Shown here in pieces: positions 17,881-25,617 of a stretch of 64,000 bases of DNA. The stretch comes from Paraclostridium hominis (GTDB taxonomy: Bacteria > Bacillota > Clostridia > Peptostreptococcales > Peptostreptococcaceae): the NCBI RefSeq assembly GCF_014306135.1, contig NZ_JACRWD010000002.1, forward strand, positions 62,001 through 126,000, read 5' to 3'. The translations under genes were made by a program, and so were the position numbers. The notes beneath the pieces were generated by a model, which saw only the letters and a program-made list of their open reading frames with translations, was not told the DNA's origin and searched no databases. Positions within the stretch are counted from its first letter, which is position 1. Each line of letters starts with the position of its first letter.

Positions 17881-17904
17881 TTTTATAAATCTATTTAATA
17901 ATAA

Positions 17905-18510
17905 TTACGTATCTAATTCTTCTGTTACTTGTGGATTTTCTGGCTCTATCGGTTGCTCTGGTGATGTCGACGGTTGTTGTGTTTCTGGTTCTATCGGTTG
18001 CTCCGGTGATGTCGGTGGTTGTTGTGTTTCTGGTTCTATCGGTTGCTCTGGTGATGTCGGTGGTTGTTGTGTTTCTGGTTCTATCGGTTGCTCCGGTGAT
18101 GTCGGTGGTTGTTGTGTTTCTGGCTTTATCGATGGTTTTGATATTATTGGTTGTTGTGGCTTTTGTTCTTGTATTGATGGTTTCTGATAACTTTGTATCT
18201 CTAGTTTTACTGGTTTAGTTTTTTGTTTAATGTAGTTTTGATTTTTATATGTATTTTTTTGCTCATTTTTTGTTTTAATTTTTTTAGTTTGTTCTTTGTT
18301 TTCTTCAACTTTAATCGAATCCTGAGTTACTTGTTCTGTTTTTTCAATTTCCTTTAAATTAGCTACAATATCTTTTACAGCCACTTCTTGTTCTACCCTT
18401 TTATATTCTTCTTTATCAAGCACTATAGGTCCTTGAGATAAAGTAAACCCAGATACTACCGCAGTTGTTAATATTGTTGATGCTGCTACTATTTTACTTT
18501 CCTTATTCAT
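17905..18510 (-). CDS. Secreted proline-rich repeat protein
   Basis: A 201-residue protein with an N-terminal signal sequence (basic MNKESK, then a hydrophobic stretch AASTILTTAVVSGFTLS). A Lys/Glu/Gln-rich middle follows, and then four copies of a 15-residue unit PIEPETQQPPTSPEQ, the last ones slightly varied (about residues 128-190). There is no LPXTG, SLH or other anchor at the C-terminus. The composition suggests an extended wall-spanning linker rather than an enzyme. AAGGAGTAAACAA precedes the ATG. The function is unknown; the number of repeats may vary between strains. Confidence 0.75.
   Translation of the reverse strand: MNKESKIVAASTILTTAVVSGFTLSQGPIVLDKEEYKRVEQEVAVKDIVANLKEIEKTEQVTQDSIKVEENKEQTKKIKTKNEQKNTYKNQNYIKQKTKPVKLEIQSYQKPSIQEQKPQQPIISKPSIKPETQQPPTSPEQPIEPETQQPPTSPEQPIEPETQQPPTSPEQPIEPETQQPSTSPEQPIEPENPQVTEELDT
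17951..18130. repeat. Four tandem 45-bp repeats inside the proline-rich protein gene
   Basis: Units begin at 17951, 17996, 18041 and 18086 (GGTTGCTCTGGTGATGTCGG and variants). They differ at only a few positions, such as GCTCTG against GCTCCG, which alternate between copies. The length is a multiple of three, so gain or loss of a unit keeps the frame. Confidence 0.9.
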
Positions 18511-18667
18511 TTGTTTACTCCTTATTATATATTCTTTTTATCTCAATTCTCTTGATTTTATTAATTTTCCTTTAGTTAAATTCTTTCATATTTTTTCTAT
18601 GATAGTCAAAACTTCTATAAATTTGTATATATCTATAAATTTATAAACTTATTTCTAGAAAATAAAA

Positions 18668-18700
18668 ACAAAAAGAGTCTATTTTTAAATAGACTCTTAA
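18668..18700 (-). terminator. Terminator downstream of murJ copy 1
   Basis: AAGAGTCTATTT pairs with AAATAGACTCTT; on the minus strand TTTTTGTTTTTATT follows. Confidence 0.8.
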
Positions 18701-18761
18701 TACAGAAATTATATATATTTTCTTTTATACTTAATTTTTATGTTAATATTTATTAGATTTC

Positions 18762-20306
18762 CTATGCTCTAGTTGCCTTTTTCTTAATCATATCTATAAA
18801 TATATATATCTCATCTACTTTAAATACTATAACTAATACAGCATATACTATAGCTCCAATTCCTACAGATATACCTAATGATATGGCTTCTTTTATAAAT
18901 CCTAATCCTAATATAGCAATACAAAACTTATAAGCAAAATAAGTTATTAATCCCATTATAAGACTTGCTATTAGCGACTTAAAAAATGTATTTTTTATTT
19001 TATCTTGCCCATAATAACCCATTCTTTTCTTTAGACTGCCAAATAGTAATAATATACATATAATAGCCGATAAGCTAGTTGCTAATGCTAAACCACCATG
19101 CCCCATAACCTTTACTAAAGCTAAATTTAGAATAATATTAAGAATGACTGCTAAAACACCATTTATCATAGGCGTTTTAGTATCTTTTAAAGAGTAAAAT
19201 ACCTTACCTAATATGTCCCTTAACCCAAATCCTATTGTACCTACTGAATAAAATATTAAAGCAGTAGCAGTAAGCGATGTAGATTTTGCATCGAAAGCTC
19301 CTCTTTGAAATAATACTCTAACAACAGGAGTTGCTAAAACTATTGCACCTACTGTCGTTGGTAGTACTACTAAATTTACACAGTTAACACTATTAGCTAT
19401 AGATTCAGCGAACTTTTCCTTATTATTTTCAGTAGATAGTTTTGACAATGTTGGATATATAACAGCTCCTATAGTAGATATAAATAATCCTAAAATAAAC
19501 CCATTTAATTTACTCGCACTATTTAATGCAGTTATAACTCCATCACCTAACCCTGAGGCTAGACTTCTATCTACCATAGTATTAACTTGGTTAACTGCAA
19601 CTCCTATAAATACAGGAATTACTAGCCATAACATCTTCTTCAAGTATTTATCTTTAAAGTCTAATACAGGTTTAAACTTATAACCTTTTTTAATTGCAAA
19701 TGGCACTTGGAATAAAAACTGTGATGCCATTCCAAGTAATCCTCCTATAGCTAGAATATCTATATTCTTCATAATAGCACTCAACGCTATAGATGCTATT
19801 ACTACTATGTTGTTAGGAAATGCTATCATGCCTGGTATAGTGAAATCTCCTTGTATTTGTAGATATGAAGTCATTATATTGCTAAGTCCTATACAAACGA
19901 CACCTATTATCATTATTCTTACGAATCTAACAGTTAATTCTAGTTTTACTCCTATAAAGTTCATAGCAAATAACTTTACTAATGGCACTGCAAATATATA
20001 TCCTAATATGGCTAAAATTAAACTTAAGATTACTACTATACACATTATGTTATTAGAAAATTTTAACGCTCTTTTTTCTCCACCATGTTCTAAGACTTCA
20101 TGATATAGCGGTATAAAAGTTGTAGCTAAAGCTGTTCCTATTGCTGCGAATACCACTAAAGGTATATTCATAGCTGTTATGTATACGTCACTGTATGCAC
20201 TTGTTCCGTAAAAGTATCCAAGTACTATCTCTCTTGCAAACCCTAAAACCTTTGATAGCATAGTGACTACCATAAGCCAAAATGCTGATTTTGCTAAACT
20301 ACTCAT
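18762..20306 (-). CDS. murJ: MurJ/MviN-family lipid flippase, copy 1
   Basis: MOP-superfamily exporter that flips lipid-linked glycan precursors across the membrane. The 514 residues contain about 14 hydrophobic helices. Family signatures are MSSLAKSAFWLMVVTMLSKV at the start, REIVLGYFYGTSAYSDVY, GVAVNQVNTMVDRSLASG (about 235) and FQRGAFDAKST (about 325). The ATG at 20306 has GGAGGAAGAT directly before it; an in-frame TTG at 20318 overlaps that site and is rejected. It is very similar to copy 2 at 28796 and to the decayed copies at 21563 and 22262. It may flip lipid II, or a polysaccharide lipid intermediate as MviN in the C. difficile PSII locus is thought to do. Confidence 0.9.
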   Translation of the reverse strand: MSSLAKSAFWLMVVTMLSKVLGFAREIVLGYFYGTSAYSDVYITAMNIPLVVFAAIGTALATTFIPLYHEVLEHGGEKRALKFSNNIMCIVVILSLILAILGYIFAVPLVKLFAMNFIGVKLELTVRFVRIMIIGVVCIGLSNIMTSYLQIQGDFTIPGMIAFPNNIVVIASIALSAIMKNIDILAIGGLLGMASQFLFQVPFAIKKGYKFKPVLDFKDKYLKKMLWLVIPVFIGVAVNQVNTMVDRSLASGLGDGVITALNSASKLNGFILGLFISTIGAVIYPTLSKLSTENNKEKFAESIANSVNCVNLVVLPTTVGAIVLATPVVRVLFQRGAFDAKSTSLTATALIFYSVGTIGFGLRDILGKVFYSLKDTKTPMINGVLAVILNIILNLALVKVMGHGGLALATSLSAIICILLLFGSLKKRMGYYGQDKIKNTFFKSLIASLIMGLITYFAYKFCIAILGLGFIKEAISLGISVGIGAIVYAVLVIVFKVDEIYIFIDMIKKKATRA

Positions 20307-20505
20307 ATCTTCCTCCAATTTCTAACTTTGCCTAAATAATATTATATATAAACTTTTATAAATTTAATATAAATTTAACATATTTGTAATAATATTGTTT
20401 TTTTATTTTAACTTCTTAACATTAAAGCATTTATTTATCAAAAACTTTACTTCATTCATTTATTTTTCATATTTAAACTTATATCTATATAAAAATATTT
20501 TTACT

Positions 20506-20538
20506 AAAAAACTCATAGATTATAATCTATGAGCTTTT
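20506..20538 (-). terminator. Terminator of the LCP gene
   Basis: CTCATAGATTA and its exact complement TAATCTATGAG form a perfect hairpin followed on the minus strand by a T-run. Confidence 0.85.
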
Positions 20539-20542
20539 TATA

Positions 20543-21520
20543 CTACTTTTTATAAGGTTGCCCAAATATAAATTCATGTAGAGCATTCAAATTATAATCC
20601 TTATCCCACTCTAAAACCCAACCTTTTTGTTTGCTTATAATATGACCATTTCTATGACCTTCTAATGGAAATTCTAGTTGTTCAATATTACTATCTTTTA
20701 TATTATAAACTGTAAATCCTAAATCTATCATCTCCATAGGACTTATATTAGTTTTAGTATTTCTTAACAATATGTCAGCAGCCTTTTTATACATCAGAGG
20801 ATCTTGTTTTAAAAATTCGTTATAAACACTTTGAGCAACTTCTCTATGTCTATTGTCTCTTGCAAAAGCACTATCAGTATATCTAATTCTACTAAATGCT
20901 AATGCTTGGTACCCATTTAATTTTTGTACCCCAGGCTTAGTTATATATTCCTTAGGAGCTTTATTTTCTCTATCTCCATAGTATTTATAGCAAGCATCTA
21001 TATAAGTATTGATTTCATTTATATCTTTAGCTTTTATATCTACTGTCACTCCTCCTATCTCATCTATAACATCTATAAATGAAATAAAGTTTACAGCTAC
21101 ATACTTATCTATATTTATATCAAAGTTGTTTTTAAAAACTTCTTTTAATAAGTCAATTCCACCATATGCATATGCATGAGTTAATTTCTCATATCCGTGT
21201 CCTGGTATATCAACATATGTATCTCTTGCTATTGATGTTATCTTTAACTGTTTGCTTTTACTATCTATTGTAGCTAACATAACAGAATCAGATCTATTTC
21301 CTTTATCTATACGAGTTCCATCTATACCTACTAAAAGTATATTAGTTATACCATCTACCATCTTGCCACTTTGTTCCTCACCTTGACTAGATTTATATTT
21401 ATTATCTGAACCTTTAACATAAATAGAATCTAACTTCGCATAAATATATCCAAATGAACCTAAAATTATTATAGCTATAGCTATAAATATTCCTAAAATT
21501 ACCTTTGTGGGTTTTCTCAT
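20543..21520 (-). CDS. LytR-CpsA-Psr (LCP) family glycopolymer ligase, copy 1
   Basis: Membrane-anchored enzyme that moves undecaprenyl-linked secondary polymers onto peptidoglycan outside the cell. It has 325 residues: one transmembrane helix (about 7-28), then the LCP domain. Conserved parts include NILLVGIDGTRIDKGNRSDSVM (about 60-80, acidic and arginine phosphate-binding residues), ITSIARDTYVDIPG (about 105) and AFSRIRYTDSAFARDNRHRE (about 205-225). The ribosome site is AAGAGGT. It is a single-gene unit upstream of murJ copy 1. A second LCP gene flanks the other end of the glycan locus at 59198. Confidence 0.9.
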   Translation of the reverse strand: MRKPTKVILGIFIAIAIIILGSFGYIYAKLDSIYVKGSDNKYKSSQGEEQSGKMVDGITNILLVGIDGTRIDKGNRSDSVMLATIDSKSKQLKITSIARDTYVDIPGHGYEKLTHAYAYGGIDLLKEVFKNNFDINIDKYVAVNFISFIDVIDEIGGVTVDIKAKDINEINTYIDACYKYYGDRENKAPKEYITKPGVQKLNGYQALAFSRIRYTDSAFARDNRHREVAQSVYNEFLKQDPLMYKKAADILLRNTKTNISPMEMIDLGFTVYNIKDSNIEQLEFPLEGHRNGHIISKQKGWVLEWDKDYNLNALHEFIFGQPYKK

Positions 21521-21562
21521 ACTAATACCTCTTATCTAAATTGTAATTATAAACTGATATTG

Positions 21563-21667
21563 CTAATTGTAATTATAAACTAAGCTTATATAATTTAAAC
21601 CTTCAGCTACATAATCAGCAAACTTCTCTTTATTATTTTCGGTAAATAGTTTAAAAAGTGTAGAGTA
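21563..21667 (-). pseudogene. murJ fragment
   Basis: Minus-strand translation YSTLFKLFTENNKEKFADYV matches the intact MurJ stretch YPTLSKLSTENNKEKFAESI and runs on to a stop at 21565. Only about 35 residues of the 514 remain. No other part of that copy is adjacent on either side. Confidence 0.75.
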
Positions 21668-21760
21668 ATATATATAATTATTTATATATATTATAACTAA
21701 AAAAAGCTGATTCCCAAGTAATTTAGAAGTCAGCTTTAATATTATTTAGACTATCCATTA

Positions 21761-21892
21761 AAAGTTCCTATACAAATATTTATGAAATATAGTTTTTGTG
21801 AAATATATGATTTATGGTTAAATACTTTAGTTGGATTTTGTGGAGCTAAATTATATTTTAGTATTCAAATGTCTTTTTTAATATATAAATAG
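21761..21892 (+). pseudogene. VanZ-like gene remnant with an internal deletion
   Basis: The plus strand reads KVPIQIFMKYSF joined directly to CEIYDLWLNTLVGFCGAKLY and ends at TAG. In the intact neighbour at 22913 these segments are residues 76-87 and 142-160, so about 54 codons are deleted in frame at a shared TTT. There is no start or ribosome site. With the murJ fragment before it, it repeats the murJ(-)/vanZ(+) arrangement seen at 22262-23449. Confidence 0.8.
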
Positions 21893-21938
21893 TATTATCG
21901 AAATTTTATTTAATATTTATAAAAACGTTGAAGTATGT

Positions 21939-22201
21939 GTTGACCTAGGTGTTTTTTTGTCAACAGTAATTTTAGGTTTATATGTTGACGAATTTTCTCG
22001 GTAACACTTAGGGTACCTAATTTGGTAACATTTTAAATTAGACGTTCTAATGGTTTCATCCTAGTGTTACTGATGTTGACGAATTTTTATGTAAAATGGT
22101 AAATTAGGGATAATTAGTTATATATTTATCTAATTTAGATATAAGTTATTGCGAATTTTTTTCGGTAACGTTAAGAATAGATATTTCATTTTGAAATATC
22201 T
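21939..22201. other. Unexplained patch of repeats and nested hairpins
   Basis: Three related motifs occur: GTTGACGAATTTTCTCGGTAAC (21984-22005, only partly quoted elsewhere), GTTGACGAATTTTTATG (22075) and TTGCGAATTTTTTTCGG (22149). GTTGAC and GTCAAC (21939 and 21959) are inverted. GTAACACTTAGG (22001) pairs with CCTAGTGTTAC (22060) around an inner stem CTAATTT/AAATTAG (22017, 22035). AGATATTTC/GAAATATCT closes the patch near 22178-22201. No ORF of note. It could be a decayed mobile-element end, a structured RNA or a regulator array. Confidence 0.4.
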
Positions 22202-22261
22202 ATTTTGTAGATATGCTATTATTAAATCGAATTAAAATGTATCTATTACTACTATTTTATC

Positions 22262-22616
22262 TTATGATTTTTTTAATTTTTTCTTTACCATACTTATCAA
22301 CATATTGCTACCAAATTTACACAGTTAATACTAGTTGCTACTGACTCTGCAAGTTTTTACTTATTGTTTATACTATATAACTTTGATAATGTGGGATATA
22401 TAACCGCTCCTAAAGTGGATATATATAGTCCAATTACAAATCCATTTAATCTATTTGCATTATCAAGAGCAGTTATAACTCCATCTCCAAAACCTGATGC
22501 TAAATTTCTATCTACCATAGTGTTTACCTGGTTAACAGCAAGCCCTATAAATACTATTCCTATTATCATTATTCTTACAAAATTAACAGTCAATGCTGAT
22601 TTGCTAAATTACTCAT
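22262..22616 (-). pseudogene. Third murJ copy, collapsed by three internal deletions
   Basis: Starts with ATG AGT AAT TTA GC, the same start as intact murJ, and ends with VKKKLKKS and a stop like its C-terminus. Between them about 400 of 514 codons are missing. MSNLAKSA is joined to LTVNFVRIMIIG (after a one-base frameshift), IGL is joined to AVNQVNTMVDRNLASG, and NCVNLVA is joined to MLISMVKKK. There is a stop after SINNK. Upstream sequence up to about 22680 also resembles the intact murJ leader. The gene is clearly dead, but both ends are retained. Confidence 0.88.
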
Positions 22617-22912
22617 GTTTTCCTACCATTTCTAATTTTGCCTAGCTACTTTTATATACAAATTTGTGTAAAATTTAAATAAACTTAGCTTATTTGTTAT
22701 ACTATCATTTTTACTTTAAGTTTTCTCATCAGTTAAAACTATTTCCTTACATCCTGACTATACCTATTATTCCAATATTATAACCTTCTCAATACTTTAT
22801 CAGCTTTATCTATTTTTCATACTTATTCCTATTTCGAATAATTTTTTGTATCTATATTTTATAAATAGTCTATAATTAGTTATACAGTATTATTTTTAGG
22901 AGGATTTTAATA

Positions 22913-23449
22913 TTGGTAATAGATTTTAATTTAATGGTTTTAGTGTGTTTTATAGCTATTTATATTTTTTCAAGATCATTAATTTGTTTTATAAAGGGTA
23001 CTAATTTAAATATTAAAAATGAAATAACTAATTTGGGTTTATATATGTCGGTAGTATTTGTTTTTTCTGCTACCCTATTTCCTATTAAGTTAAATGTAGC
23101 CTATGAAGGATTTGAGATTTATAACTTAATTCCACTTAAGGTACCTATAGGTATTTTTATGAAAAACAGCTTTGGATATTTTTTATATCAAACACTAGGT
23201 AATATAGCTTTATTTGTTCCATTTGGATTTTTTGTTTATTCAAAGAGTGGATATAATATGAAAAAGACTATTATATGTTGTTTTGCTTTAACGTTATTTG
23301 TAGAGTTTATCCAAGGATTTATACCTTATAGATTTTGTGAGATAGATGATTTATGGTTAAATACTTTAGGCGGGTTCATAGGAGCTATAATTTATATATA
23401 TTATCTAAAGTTTAATGATAAATATAAAAAGATTAATAATATAAATTAA
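22913..23449 (+). CDS. VanZ-family membrane protein
   Basis: A 178-residue protein with about five transmembrane helices, fitting VanZ-like proteins (the teicoplanin-resistance family, mostly of unknown function). Family stretches are YNLIPLKVPIGIF (about 70-82), GNIALFVPFGFF (about 96) and EFIQGFIPYRFCEIDDLWLNTLGGFIGA (131-158). The start is TTG at 22913, preferred because AGGAGG lies 9 bases upstream. Next to it are the murJ remnant (divergent) and the PTS operon (convergent, sharing a terminator). Its degraded sister lies at 21761. Confidence 0.8.
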   Translation: MVIDFNLMVLVCFIAIYIFSRSLICFIKGTNLNIKNEITNLGLYMSVVFVFSATLFPIKLNVAYEGFEIYNLIPLKVPIGIFMKNSFGYFLYQTLGNIALFVPFGFFVYSKSGYNMKKTIICCFALTLFVEFIQGFIPYRFCEIDDLWLNTLGGFIGAIIYIYYLKFNDKYKKINNIN

Positions 23450-23456
23450 ATAAAAA

Positions 23457-23505
23457 TAAAAGAGTGTATTTCTATTTTTGATAGAATGCACTCTTTTATT
23501 TTTAA
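23457..23505. terminator. Bidirectional terminator
   Basis: AAAAGAGTGTATTTCTAT pairs with ATAGAATGCACTCTTTT around a short loop, with T-tracts both ways. It ends the vanZ-like gene and the convergent PTS operon. Confidence 0.88.
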
Positions 23506-23520
23506 TATTTTTTATATATA

Positions 23521-24885
23521 CTAAGCTACTTCCCTAACTTCATCACTTTTCTTAAAATCAAAACTCATTACAACCAATACTGCTAATATTCCCACAAGTA
23601 CTGCTGTAAGTCCAAATCCACCTACAAATTGTTGTATCTTACCTAAAAATATTCCAACTACTCCAAAATCTCCATCTGAAAATGTAGAGTTAGCTATTCC
23701 TAAGTTTCCAAGTACAGGAAGTAATGCTACTGGTAATAATGATATTACTACTCCATTTAAAAACGAACCTAGTATAGCTCCTCTTCTTCCACCAGTTGAG
23801 TTTCCAAATACTGCCGCTGCTGCTCCTGTGAAAAAATGAGGGACAACACCTGGTATAATTATTACAAGTCCTGCTACTCCTAGCACTAACATAGATACTA
23901 CTCCACCTATAAATGAGCTTATAAATCCTATAAGAACTGCATTTGGTGCATAAGGAAATACTATTGGACAATCTAGTGCTGGTTTTGAATTTGGAACTAG
24001 CTTAGTTGCTATTCCTTTAAATGCAGGTACTATTTCATTTAATACTAGTCTAACTCCATTTTGTATTAATATAAATCCTGCTGCAAAAGTTAATGCTTGT
24101 ATCATAGCATAAACTATAAAGTTTTTACCATCAGATAAATTTGTTTCAACATATTCAGGCCCTGCAACTAATGCAACTATTATGTATAAAGTCAACATAG
24201 TTATTGATATAGAAACTGCTGAATCTCTTAAGAAACTTAATGACTTAGGAACTTTCATTTCCTCTGTTGACTTAGACCCTTTTCCTACAGCCTTTCCGAT
24301 TCCTGCTGCTAAGAAATATCCTATAGAAGAAAAGTGTCCTAATGCTACTGAATCATTCTTAGTTATTCCTTTCATAAAAGGCTGACATACTGCAGGAGAT
24401 ATAACCATTATAAGCCCTAGTGCAAGTGATCCTGTAAATATTAAATGTGGTCCACTCATTCCACTTGAAACTAATATAACAGCTATCATACAAGCCATAA
24501 ATAAAGTATGATGTCCTGTTAAGAATATATATTTAAATTTAGTAAATCTCGCTATAAGTATGTTCATCAGCATACCAAAAGTCATTATAAGAGCTGTATA
24601 AGTACCATACTCATCCATAGCCATAGCAACTACAGCTTCATTATTTGGTATAACTCCACTTACCTTAAATCCATATTCAAACATTTTACCAAATGGCTCA
24701 AGCGAACCTACTATAACTCCAGCGGCTGCTGATATAACAACAAATCCAACCATTGCCTTGATAGTTCCTTTTATTACGTCTTCTATTGGTTTTTTCTGAA
24801 GAACTAAACCAATTATAACCATTACCCCTATCAACACAGCTGGTTCAGATATGAAATCTACAATAACTTTTAAAAACCCATTCAT
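23521..24885 (-). CDS. PTS EIIC, ascorbate (UlaA/SgaT) family
   Basis: Membrane channel of a phosphotransferase system, 454 residues with ten or more helices. The segments TGHHTLFMACMIAVIL (about 123), PFMKGITKNDSVALGHFSS (about 168), DCPIVFPYAPNAVLIGF (about 307) and NSTGGRRGAILGSFLNG (about 367) belong to the SgaT/UlaA family. AGGAGGGG precedes the ATG. Last gene of regulator-IIA-IIB-IIC. The family name reflects L-ascorbate, but many clostridial members act on other sugars or polyols. No UlaD/E/F-type metabolic gene is present, so the substrate is open. Confidence 0.87.
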   Translation of the reverse strand: MNGFLKVIVDFISEPAVLIGVMVIIGLVLQKKPIEDVIKGTIKAMVGFVVISAAAGVIVGSLEPFGKMFEYGFKVSGVIPNNEAVVAMAMDEYGTYTALIMTFGMLMNILIARFTKFKYIFLTGHHTLFMACMIAVILVSSGMSGPHLIFTGSLALGLIMVISPAVCQPFMKGITKNDSVALGHFSSIGYFLAAGIGKAVGKGSKSTEEMKVPKSLSFLRDSAVSISITMLTLYIIVALVAGPEYVETNLSDGKNFIVYAMIQALTFAAGFILIQNGVRLVLNEIVPAFKGIATKLVPNSKPALDCPIVFPYAPNAVLIGFISSFIGGVVSMLVLGVAGLVIIIPGVVPHFFTGAAAAVFGNSTGGRRGAILGSFLNGVVISLLPVALLPVLGNLGIANSTFSDGDFGVVGIFLGKIQQFVGGFGLTAVLVGILAVLVVMSFDFKKSDEVREVA

Positions 24886-24922
24886 AATGTCCCCTCCTAA
24901 CGTCTTTTTATATTATCAATTT

Positions 24923-25195
24923 CTATAATCCTAAAGCTGCTTGTAACTTTCCTTTTAACTCATCTTTATCAAATAAAGCATCTAGTACTATTAAATTTGG
25001 TAAATGAGATGCACTTGATTCTAAGTCACTAGCTGTTATAAATATATCTGCTTGTTCTGGTGTAGCATCTGCTAAAGAGTTATGAGATACTTCATATCCA
25101 CTTAACCCTAATTCTCCTAATATTTCATTAACATTCATTTCAACCATAAAACTTGATCCTAATCCTGATCCACAAACTGCCATTATTCTTTTCAT
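24923..25195 (-). CDS. PTS EIIB, ascorbate/lactose-type
   Basis: Cytosolic phosphocarrier of 90 residues. The phosphorylated cysteine is C8 in VCGSGLGSSFM, the standard P-loop of ascorbate-type IIB. ADIFITASDLESSASH and ADATPEQ complete the fold. It lies 37 bases upstream of the IIC gene; its ribosome site GGAGGTAA overlaps the last codons of the IIA gene, suggesting coupling. Confidence 0.9.
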   Translation of the reverse strand: MKRIMAVCGSGLGSSFMVEMNVNEILGELGLSGYEVSHNSLADATPEQADIFITASDLESSASHLPNLIVLDALFDKDELKGKLQAALGL

Positions 25196-25196
25196 T

Positions 25197-25598
25197 TTAA
25201 ATTACCTCCATAATTTCTTCTTCTTTATTTGTATTTAATATTTTATTTAATTTACTTTCATCCATACATATGCCTGCTACCTTTTGCATAAGCTCTAAAT
25301 GTGATTTACTATCTATTGAACTTAATGTTAAAAATAAACTAGTTTCTTTTCCCAAAAAATCTACTGGTTCATTTAATTTTAAAATGCATAGATCTGTTTT
25401 TTTAGCACCATCCTCTGGTCTTGCATGTGGCATTGCAATTTTTGGTGCTATACAGAAATATGGTCCATATTCATCTATTTTACTTATTATTGAATCAAAA
25501 TAAGATTTTTCTATAGATCCTCTATTTTCTAAAATATCACATGATATTTTTATAGCTTCTTTATAATCATCTACCTGGTTAATAACTTTAACTATCAT
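25197..25598 (-). CDS. PTS EIIA, mannitol/fructose-type
   Basis: Phosphocarrier of 133 residues that passes phosphate from HPr to IIB. The active histidine lies in IAMPHARPEDGA (about residue 60). The gene starts 19 bases after the PRD regulator ends and its stop is next to the IIB start, so the four genes form one operon. A related IIA domain forms the C-terminus of the regulator. Confidence 0.9.
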   Translation of the reverse strand: MIVKVINQVDDYKEAIKISCDILENRGSIEKSYFDSIISKIDEYGPYFCIAPKIAMPHARPEDGAKKTDLCILKLNEPVDFLGKETSLFLTLSSIDSKSHLELMQKVAGICMDESKLNKILNTNKEEEIMEVI

Positions 25599-25617
25599 AC
25601 TATTCCCTTTCTTCTGT

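Noticed and set aside
17870..18218. Plus-strand frames rich in GCSGDVGGCC or VLSVAPVM repeats
   Set aside because: They are antisense readings of the 45-bp repeats in the proline-rich protein gene, without starts or ribosome sites.
21521..22912. A mobile element or toxin-antitoxin in the 1.4 kb gap
   Set aside because: No transposase, recombinase or paired small ORFs could be read; the coding traces are all murJ or vanZ remnants.
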